Shown: positions 57,459 to 64,000 of the stretch, one piece after another
How positions within the stretch are numbered: position 1 is the stretch's first letter
How the letters are laid out: each line of letters starts with the position of its first letter
Assembly: GCF_000577245.1 (NCBI RefSeq)
Contig: NZ_CBYO010000007.1
Span: forward strand, 310,001 to 374,000
Origin: Paucisalibacillus algeriensis
GTDB lineage: Bacteria > Bacillota > Bacilli > Bacillales > Amphibacillaceae
Length of the DNA: 64,000 nt
Reading direction: 5' to 3'
The notes under the pieces: generated by a model
Databases searched by the model: none
What the model saw: the letters and a program-made list of their open reading frames with translations, nothing else
Told to the model about the DNA's origin: nothing
Translations under genes and position numbers: made by a program

Positions 57459-59162
57459 ATGACCAATTTTCATGTGGAAAGACCAGAAACAACATTACTT
57501 CACGGGGGGCAGGCACCTGATCCAGCTACAGGATCACGTGCTGTACCAATCTACCAAACTACTTCCTATGTTTTTCGTGACACCGAACATGCCCAAAATT
57601 TATTTGGATTAAAAGAACCAGGTAATATTTACACAAGAATTATGAACCCAACCGTTGATGCATTTGAACAACGGGTTGCACTTCTGGAGGATGGTGTAGC
57701 TGCTGTAGCAACCTCATCTGGAATGGCAGCTATAACTCTAGCAATTTTAAATATTGCAGGTGCTGGTGATGAGATTGTTGCCGACAGTAATCTGTACGGC
57801 GGTACATACAACCTATTTGCCAAAACCTTACCGAAGTATGGAATCACAGTGAAATTTGTGGATGGAACAAAAACGGAAGAAATTGAGCGAGCGATTAGCG
57901 ATAAAACAAAAGCTGTATTTGGGGAAATTATTACCAACCCTAGCTTGAATGTTTTTGATGTGGAAACTGTTGCATCCATTTGCCATCAATATCATGTACC
58001 TCTAATTATCGATAATACGTTTGGTACTCCCGTTTTATCGAAACCATTAACTTGGGGGGCAGATATTGTTGTACATTCTGCTACCAAATGGATCGGTGGT
58101 CATGGTACATCAATCGGTGGTGTCGTTGTAGATGGAGGACGTTTTGACTGGAATCACGATCGTTTCCCTGAATTTACAGAACCTGATGAGAGCTATCATG
58201 GACTTCGTTATGCTGACATCGGCCCGGCTGCATTCGCAACGAAACTTCGTGTTCAATTATTACGTGATATTGGGGCTTGTTTAAGTCCAAATAATGCGTT
58301 TCTATTACTTCAAGGATTAGAAACATTACATTTACGCATGGAACGTCATTGTGAGAATGCTAGACTTGTTGCTAGTTATCTTGAACAACACCCAGCAGTA
58401 GAGTGGGTAAACTTCCCTGGTCTTGAAAGTCATCCATCACATGATCTTGCTAAAAAATATTTAAATGGTAGCTTTGGCTCGATCATTACCTTTGGAATTA
58501 CAGGTGGCCGAGAAGCAGGAAGTGTTGTTATTGATTCAATAAAACTATTTTCCCATGTAGCTAATGTTGGTGATGCTAAGTCATTAATCATCCATCCCGC
58601 TTCCACAACCCACCAGCAGTTAAGTGCTGAGGATCTAAAGAAAAGTGGTGTTTCAGAAGAACTTATCCGCTTATCAATTGGTATTGAATCAGTCGAAGAC
58701 ATTATTCACGATTTAGATCAAGCAATTGCTAAAGCAACTAACAATAAGTCCGTTACAGGTATTTCTGAGGAAAGTATTATCAATTGGCTATTGTCATCAC
58801 CTTTTGAAAGAAGTACTGGTGCTCCACGCAAGAAGGTAATTGCTACCCTAGGAGAAGATTATACGAACGAATTCAAACAAACGATTGAACGACTCCAACA
58901 GTTTGGATATGAGGTTCAATATTTAGCAGAAACAACCGCACCTGACCTTGTACTTGTGCATCAGGGATCACTCCCTCCAGCGATTATTGAGGAGTTTGTC
59001 AATAAACAAGTTAACGTTCTATGGGTTGAAAAGCCCAATGCCAATGATCCAGTTTTACAAAATTTGAAAGCTACTGGGATAACAACTGTTTCTGATAAGA
59101 ATATCATTGTTGAATTACTAGCTTTACGTGGGATAAAAAAACAACCAGTGCCAATTGGATAA
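57459..59162 (+). CDS. metY: O-acetylhomoserine sulfhydrylase with extra C-terminal domain
   Basis: 567 residues; homologues are about 430. Residues 1-428 are a complete PLP enzyme: Lys210 in [23 protein letters not shown] at 113-120 (Gly where MegL has Cys), and [18 protein letters not shown] at the end. It makes homocysteine from O-acetylhomoserine and sulfide. Residues 457-556 form a second alpha/beta domain ([56 protein letters not shown]) that resembles a short CoA-binding Rossmann domain; this is a pattern impression. ATG 57459 follows AAGGAGG. First gene of the S-box operon. Confidence 0.92.
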   Translation: MTNFHVERPETTLLHGGQAPDPATGSRAVPIYQTTSYVFRDTEHAQNLFGLKEPGNIYTRIMNPTVDAFEQRVALLEDGVAAVATSSGMAAITLAILNIAGAGDEIVADSNLYGGTYNLFAKTLPKYGITVKFVDGTKTEEIERAISDKTKAVFGEIITNPSLNVFDVETVASICHQYHVPLIIDNTFGTPVLSKPLTWGADIVVHSATKWIGGHGTSIGGVVVDGGRFDWNHDRFPEFTEPDESYHGLRYADIGPAAFATKLRVQLLRDIGACLSPNNAFLLLQGLETLHLRMERHCENARLVASYLEQHPAVEWVNFPGLESHPSHDLAKKYLNGSFGSIITFGITGGREAGSVVIDSIKLFSHVANVGDAKSLIIHPASTTHQQLSAEDLKKSGVSEELIRLSIGIESVEDIIHDLDQAIAKATNNKSVTGISEESIINWLLSSPFERSTGAPRKKVIATLGEDYTNEFKQTIERLQQFGYEVQYLAETTAPDLVLVHQGSLPPAIIEEFVNKQVNVLWVEKPNANDPVLQNLKATGITTVSDKNIIVELLALRGIKKQPVPIG

Positions 59163-59183
59163 TGATTAGTAGGAGTGGTAATT

Positions 59184-60221
59184 TTGATTAATAACATATA
59201 TAGGGAAACGAACAGGATTGAAATAGGACCACTCCTATTAGAAAATGGAGAAACACTTCCTTCTGTTTCGATGCAGTATGAGCGAGTTGGACCTGAAAAT
59301 GCACCAATCATCTTAGTATGTCATGCGCTAACCGGCAATCATCAAACGGTTGGGAGTGAGGAACAACCAGGTTGGTGGAGTGGACTTATCGGGATTGATA
59401 AAACAATTAATACAACTGAGTTCCAGGTTATCACATTCAATGTACTTGGAGGGTGCCACGGTTCAACTGGGCCAACATCTATAAATCCAGAAACCAATGA
59501 TCTTTACCGGACTGACTTTCCTACTATTACTATACGCGACATGGTTCAGGCTCAGTTCTTAGCTCTCCAAAAGTTGGATGTGCGCAAGCTATTTGCAGTT
59601 ATCGGGGGCTCGTTAGGGGGAATGCAAGCTTTAGAATGGGGCCAGCTTTATCCAGACTTTGCAGAAAAATTGGTAGTATTATCTGTCACCCCTTTCCTTT
59701 CTGATTATGGAATTGCCTATAATCACATTGCAGAACAAGCAATCAAAAGAGACCCCGCATGGCTAAATGGCCACTATCCAACTACACTTCCTTTACAAGG
59801 ATTAGAGATTGCTAGAATGATTGGGATGGTTACGTACCGTAGTTCTGAACTATTTTCGGAACGGTTTAGACGTGAGAAAACAGTTAATGGATACTCAGTT
59901 AATTCATATTTAGACTATCTGGGTGAAAAGTTAGCAAAACGTTTTGATCCAAACAGTTATCTATACCTATTACAGGCAATGGATACACATGATATAGGTC
60001 GTAATCGGGGCGGATGGAAAGAAGCTTGTAAAACGTACATTTGTCCAATCATAATTATTAGTTATGCGCATGATCTAATTTATGAGCCCAAAGTAATAGC
60101 TGAATTTGCAGATCATACTCCAAACAGTACGTATCATCATGTCCAAACTAAATTTGGGCATGATGGCTTTCTAACGGAATTTGAAAAATGGAGTTGGGTA
60201 ATTAAAGAATTTCTTACATGA
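59184..60221 (+). CDS. metX: homoserine O-acetyltransferase
   Basis: 345 residues, alpha/beta hydrolase of the MetX family. The nucleophile is Ser143 in VIGGSLGGMQALEW; the Asp is in AHDLIYEP and the His in KFGHDGFLTEF near the end. It acetylates homoserine with acetyl-CoA, giving the substrate of the upstream metY product. The start is TTG 59184 with AGGAGTGG before it; a GTG three codons upstream overlaps that site. Some MetX-like enzymes use succinyl-CoA; the sequence does not settle it. Confidence 0.93.
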   Translation: MINNIYRETNRIEIGPLLLENGETLPSVSMQYERVGPENAPIILVCHALTGNHQTVGSEEQPGWWSGLIGIDKTINTTEFQVITFNVLGGCHGSTGPTSINPETNDLYRTDFPTITIRDMVQAQFLALQKLDVRKLFAVIGGSLGGMQALEWGQLYPDFAEKLVVLSVTPFLSDYGIAYNHIAEQAIKRDPAWLNGHYPTTLPLQGLEIARMIGMVTYRSSELFSERFRREKTVNGYSVNSYLDYLGEKLAKRFDPNSYLYLLQAMDTHDIGRNRGGWKEACKTYICPIIIISYAHDLIYEPKVIAEFADHTPNSTYHHVQTKFGHDGFLTEFEKWSWVIKEFLT

Positions 60222-60240
60222 ATGATAAAGGAGTGATGAC

Positions 60241-61233
60241 TTGAAGAAAATCAAGGTTGCACTACTTGGGTTTGGAACAGTCGGAAAAGGTATTTACCAC
60301 AGTTTAAAGAACCATCCGAGACGAATTAGCAATATTGGCTTCGAAATTGAAATTGTTTCTATCGTTGTCAAACACTCAGAAAAGCACCAGGATTTTGAGG
60401 ATAGAAAACTGATAACGACTAATTTTCAAACGGTTATCCAGAATTCGGAAATCGATGTTGTGTTGGAAGCAATTGTCGGCAAAGAACCTGCCTTCACTTA
60501 CTTATCCCAAAGTATTAAAGCTGGAAAACAGATCATAACTGCCAATAAAGAGATGTTTGCTCATCATAGCCGAGAATTGCTTGAACTCGCTAAAGAGCAC
60601 CATGTTGAAATTGGCTTTGAGGCAACAACAGCTGGTGGAATCCCCGTTATTAATACGATTGAAAAACTATTTCAATTCAATGAAATTAAGAAAATCACCG
60701 CAATCTTAAATGGAACATCAAATTATATTTTGACCCAAATGCGTGTACTAAAGCTTCCATTTAATATTGCACTCGAACAGGCACAGGAGCTAGGTTATGC
60801 GGAAGCAGACCCTACAAATGATATTGAGGGGTTTGATTCATTTTATAAGCTTATGATTTTGAGTCAATTAATTTATGGTAAACAACCAGATTGGAGTAGC
60901 GTCAACCGGGAAGGTATCGTGAATATTACAGAAAAAGATATTGAGGAATACGAACGTTATGGTAGACGGATCAAACATGTAGCATCCTTAGAATTACAAG
61001 ATGGTAATATTACGGCAAGTGTTGAACCAATCGTTTTATCTTCTGAACATCCATTGTATTCTATTGAAGGTGTTGAAAATGCGGTTGTCATAGAGGGAGA
61101 CGTGGTGGGGAGAATCACACTCTCAGGACCTGGTGCAGGAGCTTTCCCCACCGCCAGTGCTATGTTAGAAGACTTAAGCTTGATACTACAATCCAATCAA
61201 GTTACGAAATTAGCACCTATCCTAGCTAATTAA
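60241..61233 (+). CDS. hom: homoserine dehydrogenase
   Basis: 330 residues from TTG 60241 after AAAGGAGTG. NAD(P)-binding LLGFGTVGKGIY at residues 8-19; catalytic region TAILNGTSNYILTQM and AEADPTNDIEGFD. It reduces aspartate semialdehyde to homoserine. B. subtilis Hom (about 433 residues) has a C-terminal ACT regulatory domain that is absent here, so this one is probably not inhibited by threonine and is dedicated to methionine synthesis under SAM control. A second hom for threonine likely lies elsewhere. Confidence 0.93.
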   Translation: MKKIKVALLGFGTVGKGIYHSLKNHPRRISNIGFEIEIVSIVVKHSEKHQDFEDRKLITTNFQTVIQNSEIDVVLEAIVGKEPAFTYLSQSIKAGKQIITANKEMFAHHSRELLELAKEHHVEIGFEATTAGGIPVINTIEKLFQFNEIKKITAILNGTSNYILTQMRVLKLPFNIALEQAQELGYAEADPTNDIEGFDSFYKLMILSQLIYGKQPDWSSVNREGIVNITEKDIEEYERYGRRIKHVASLELQDGNITASVEPIVLSSEHPLYSIEGVENAVVIEGDVVGRITLSGPGAGAFPTASAMLEDLSLILQSNQVTKLAPILAN

Positions 61234-61239
61234 TACGAA

Positions 61240-61263
61240 GCGCCTTTATAAGGCGTTTTTTCT
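61240..61263 (+). terminator. terminator of the metY-metX-hom operon
   Basis: CGCCTT, loop TAT, AAGGCG, followed by TTTTTTC, just after the hom stop. Confidence 0.8.
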
Positions 61264-61312
61264 TTTATTAAAAAGTATAGGTGTTTGGAATTACCATTCC
61301 ATCAGGAGCAAT

Positions 61313-61397
61313 AACCACGTCCAGCTTCAGCGCCCATTGACTAGAGTGACTTTCCTCACCTCCGTAAGTCACTAACCGGGCGCTTCCACTTTTGAAC
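61313..61397. repeat. Bacillales-type intergenic repeat fragment
   Basis: Reads ACCACGTCCAGCTTCAGCGC, then ACTAGAGTGACTTTCCTCAC and GGGCGCTTCCACTTTT. It resembles a dispersed GC-rich repeat I know from Bacillaceae genomes, in a degenerate copy. The rest of the 312-base gap between hom and ypmR shows no gene. Confidence 0.5.
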
Positions 61398-61545
61398 ATT
61401 TATATGACAAATTACCATTTTGCTTTTAAAATTCGTCAAAATTGGGTATACATAATAAAATCAGTAGATTTATGTTTTTACCATACATACATTAAAGTAA
61501 CGAAGGCATTTTAAAGATATAAACTACTTGCATAGGTGTGTTCAA

Positions 61546-62433
61546 ATGACTAAGAAGACAATCATCATGACCTTCATTATTATACTTATTATTGTCTTAG
61601 GTATTGGAATATATAACTTTCATCGCCAAGAATCCTTATCTATAAACCCTGGAACTGAAAATAAAACAATTATTAATGAATCAGCTGAACCAGATGAGCC
61701 AACGGAAACGATAGATGAAACCAATGAAAAGCCTAATACCCCTGCAGCAGAATTATCGCAAGAATTTTCAAGTGCTATTGAAAATACAATCAAATTTTTC
61801 TCTGGAAGTAACACGCAGATTGTTGCTATTGGAGATTCACTTACTCAAGGTGTTGGGGATAGCACTAGGCAGGGCGGGTATGTAGGCATTTTAGATAAAA
61901 ATATCAATCATGGTAAAAGGGTTGCAACATTCGAAAACTTAGGAAAACGTGGCAATCAAACAACTCATTTACTAAAACGGTTAAAAGAACCAGCAATTAA
62001 GAGGTCGCTCAAAAATACAGATATTGTCCTAATTACTATCGGAGCAAACGATATCATGCAAGTGGCTAAAGAAAACTTTACCGAAATGACCTATGATATT
62101 TTTGCAGAAGAGAGAGTATATTACGAAGATCGCCTTCAAACAATTTTTTCTAGCATAATTGCTCTTAATCCTGATGCTTCTATTTATCTAATAGGCTTCT
62201 ATAACCCATTTCAACAATATTTTGAGCATATTAAAGAACTCGATATGATTGTAGACGATTGGAATAATACAAGTAAGCAGGTTGCTGAGGAATACGGGGC
62301 TACATTTATCCCTACAAAGGATATATTTATGAATGAAGAAACAAATTTATTTGCGGATGATCATTTTCATCCAAATGAACAAGGATATCAATTAATGGCA
62401 GAGAGAATATTAGACTATTTAGTAGTAGATTGA
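61546..62433 (+). CDS. ypmR: SGNH/GDSL hydrolase (YpmR type)
   Basis: 295 residues. An N-terminal membrane anchor (about 5-23) and a Glu/Pro/Thr-rich linker precede the SGNH domain: Ser98 in AIGDSLTQGVGD, the block III GANDIMQ, and the Asp/His pair in DDHFHPNEQGY near the end. It is an extracellular lipase/esterase-like enzyme, substrate unknown. ATG 61546 has a weak AGGTGTG. Gene order ypmR-ypmS is as in B. subtilis. Confidence 0.88.
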   Translation: MTKKTIIMTFIIILIIVLGIGIYNFHRQESLSINPGTENKTIINESAEPDEPTETIDETNEKPNTPAAELSQEFSSAIENTIKFFSGSNTQIVAIGDSLTQGVGDSTRQGGYVGILDKNINHGKRVATFENLGKRGNQTTHLLKRLKEPAIKRSLKNTDIVLITIGANDIMQVAKENFTEMTYDIFAEERVYYEDRLQTIFSSIIALNPDASIYLIGFYNPFQQYFEHIKELDMIVDDWNNTSKQVAEEYGATFIPTKDIFMNEETNLFADDHFHPNEQGYQLMAERILDYLVVD

Positions 62434-62453
62434 AACATTAGAAGGTGAACAGG

Positions 62454-63089
62454 TTGGAAAAAAATAAAAAGAAAAAGAATAAGTGGAAGAGGTATTTTTT
62501 TACTCTGCTCCTTTTAAACGTTTCCGCACTGGTTATCATTGTATTGCTCATCTTTTGGCCTGTTAATCATTCCATTGTGCCATTTTCAGAACATAAAGCA
62601 ACCCATGAGAGTTCTGAATTTATTATCAGAACCACGAAAAAGAATTTAAACGAGCTAATCAATGCCTATATGTATGAATATCTAAAGGATTCCAAACACC
62701 AATATCGAGTTTCATTAGATGAGGACGTCCATTTAATCGGAGAATTACCTGTCTTTTCTACTACAGTACCGATTCAAGTTCATTTGGAACCTATTGTACA
62801 AGAAAACGGGGATGTTATTTTAAAACAGAAGTCTATTTCATTAGGTTTAATGGAATTACCTAACAAAAAGATTATGGAGTATATGGATAAGTACTTGCCC
62901 GTTCCAAAATGGGTTTCGATTGACCCAGAAAAAGAAGAGATTTATGTTGCCGTAACTCAGATGGAAATTAAAAGTAATTTCCGTGTGAGTGTCGAGCAAA
63001 TGGATTTGGAAGCAAATAATTTAGCTTTTAAACTTAAAATACCATATGAGACATTAGGTATTGAGACACTACTGATGAAACAACCATAA
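62454..63089 (+). CDS. ypmS: YpmS family (DUF2140) membrane protein
   Basis: 211 residues from TTG 62454 with GAAGG eight bases upstream. A Lys-rich N-terminus and one membrane helix (about 15-38) are followed by a beta-rich extracellular domain (VHLIGELPVFSTTVPIQVHL, then WVSIDPEKEEIYVAV), the DUF2140 pattern. Function unknown. It lies 20 bases after ypmR, as in B. subtilis, so they are cotranscribed. Confidence 0.87.
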   Translation: MEKNKKKKNKWKRYFFTLLLLNVSALVIIVLLIFWPVNHSIVPFSEHKATHESSEFIIRTTKKNLNELINAYMYEYLKDSKHQYRVSLDEDVHLIGELPVFSTTVPIQVHLEPIVQENGDVILKQKSISLGLMELPNKKIMEYMDKYLPVPKWVSIDPEKEEIYVAVTQMEIKSNFRVSVEQMDLEANNLAFKLKIPYETLGIETLLMKQP

Positions 63090-63128
63090 AAGGGTCGGAC
63101 CGCCACTAATGTGAGGTTGACCCTTTTT
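63088..63128 (+). terminator. ypmRS terminator
   Basis: AAAAGGGTC and GACC pair with GGTT and GACCCTTTT (one bulged base); TTTTTTT tail. It overlaps the stop codon end and may also work for the convergent gene. Confidence 0.85.
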
Positions 63129-63158
63129 TTAATTGAATAATCTATTATTCTTTTCTTA

Positions 63159-63770
63159 TTATCTAACAACAAATTCTTTAAGCTTTCGCGATATAGAATA
63201 TATAAATGATTGCTTTGGTGATTCGAGCGTTTCCTCACGCAGCTGGTGCTTTGGATAATCTCCTAATCTACCTTGATATATTAATTGCAATTCTGAGTTT
63301 TCTCTGATGTCGGCTGGTGTTACGAAGTTGGATTTCTTTGATAGTTTAAAAGACTCCGTATCTTCCATTACAGTAGCAACGAATTGAGAACAAAAATAAG
63401 CATTCTTTCTTTGAACCTCAACCTTAAGTGGTATGGCAATTAATCCAATAAAATTATATTTAAAATCAGAAGCACGTGATTCAAACTTATTTATATGGTG
63501 CCTTATACTCACATACTCTTGTTCTGTAATATTCAGTGCATAAACAGCACTCTTAGAGTTTCTTAAGAAATCCCCCCGAATATCTTCACGAACAAAACCA
63601 CCACTAAACGGATTTTTAGGATTAATTCTGCCAAAGCTATAAACCTCTTTTAATTCATGGTCAAAACCAATGGATACATGATTTAAAGGCTTATTTGTAT
63701 ATAAATTTATCATTCTTGAAAGGTATGTTCCTGTATCAGTAAAGATAAAGTAGATTGTCCTTTCTCTCAT
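63159..63770 (-). CDS. papain-like (YiiX/NlpC-type permuted) hydrolase candidate
   Basis: 203 residues. His in LNHVSIGFD (about residue 31-39) and Cys in AYFCSQFVATVM (about 127) occur in the order His then Cys, as in circularly permuted NlpC/P60 proteins (YaeF/YiiX group). No signal peptide, so it would act in the cytosol or at the membrane. Substrate unknown. ATG 63770 follows GGAGGGGG; a frame extending upstream has no site. Identification rests on these two motifs. Confidence 0.65.
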   Translation of the reverse strand: MRERTIYFIFTDTGTYLSRMINLYTNKPLNHVSIGFDHELKEVYSFGRINPKNPFSGGFVREDIRGDFLRNSKSAVYALNITEQEYVSIRHHINKFESRASDFKYNFIGLIAIPLKVEVQRKNAYFCSQFVATVMEDTESFKLSKKSNFVTPADIRENSELQLIYQGRLGDYPKHQLREETLESPKQSFIYSISRKLKEFVVR

Positions 63771-63937
63771 GTTTTCCCCCTCCACTCAGGACTTCAGACC
63801 GAGCTTTTCTCTTTCTTTTAACTAGAATCACAAACGGATATAACAAAACTTTACCGAAAAAACAACAAATATACAAGTCAATTTTGCAATTTATTTTATT
63901 CAAATCATCTAAATAGTCATAAATCCGGGGTTTTACA

Positions 63938-63993
63938 TTGACGAAACCCCTTAAATTTCGTAAGCTTACGGTGAAGTAATTATTTTGGAGGAA
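63938..63993 (+). promoter_or_regulatory. promoter and ribosome binding site of a gene starting past the window
   Basis: TTGACG (63938-63943), 17-base spacer, TAAGCT (63961-63966). CGTAAGCTTACG (63959-63970) is a perfect 12-bp palindrome over the -10. TTGGAGG near 63985-63991 is a strong ribosome binding site, so a plus-strand gene probably begins within a few bases after 64000. Confidence 0.45.
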
Positions 63994-64000
63994 AACCAAA

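Noticed and set aside
63736-63999. Minus-strand frame of 87 codons at the right edge
   Set aside because: Low-complexity and overlapping the start of the hydrolase gene; the region reads better as promoter sequence for a plus-strand gene.

Overview
The window is a chromosomal stretch from an AT-rich, spore-forming member of the Bacillaceae. The evidence is the gene content and order: the run ywiB, argS, pbpG, ywhD, ywgA, ywfO, lipL, pta, hemQ, gerQ, ywdK, ywdI follows the Bacillus subtilis ywi-ywd region with genes removed, and spore genes (pbpG, cwlJ, gerQ) are present. Strong Shine-Dalgarno sequences, frequent GTG and TTG starts, sigma-A promoters, cre sites and an S-box riboswitch fit a low-GC Gram-positive. 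The GC-rich intergenic repeats recall Oceanobacillus/Virgibacillus-type genomes, but the genus is an inference. No phage, plasmid, CRISPR, tRNA or rRNA was seen.

Layout. 1-5000: fatty-acid beta-oxidation genes on the minus strand (fadF, thiolase, 3-hydroxybutyryl-CoA dehydrogenase, start of an acyl-CoA dehydrogenase), with a FadR-type operator before fadF and a different palindrome in the thiolase promoter. 5200-19100: the conserved ywi-ywd block, including a cwlJ broken by an in-frame UGA just upstream of gerQ, and a Fur-type box before hemQ. 19200-30000: a YjiH membrane protein, an acyltransferase, the divergent Ku/LigD end-joining pair, TcyP-type cystine transporter, OsmC, ChrA and a DUF4003 protein. 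30000-43950: pgcA, AI-2E-type exporter, GNAT, antiporter, RecQ, small membrane proteins, DUF421, methyltransferase, M29 aminopeptidase and a divergent HxlR regulator.

43970-51600: a hutHUIG histidine-degradation operon, bounded downstream by a MITE-like element and upstream by four 52-bp tandem repeats and an alanine-type symporter. Its leader has a sigma-A promoter with a cre site matching the consensus at every position, a 17-codon leader peptide whose stop codon lies inside an intrinsic terminator, and then hutH. No hutP is visible next to the operon. This looks like a leader-peptide attenuator and is the most interesting candidate in the window.

51700-57200: thioesterase, cardiolipin synthase, an SDR-like protein, methionine gamma-lyase with a cre site, a second and disrupted MITE-like element, and rarD. 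57240-61230: an S-box riboswitch controlling a metY-metX-hom operon; the metY product carries an unusual C-terminal domain of about 100 residues. 61500-64000: ypmR, ypmS, a papain-like hydrolase candidate, and the ribosome binding site of a gene beginning just outside the window.
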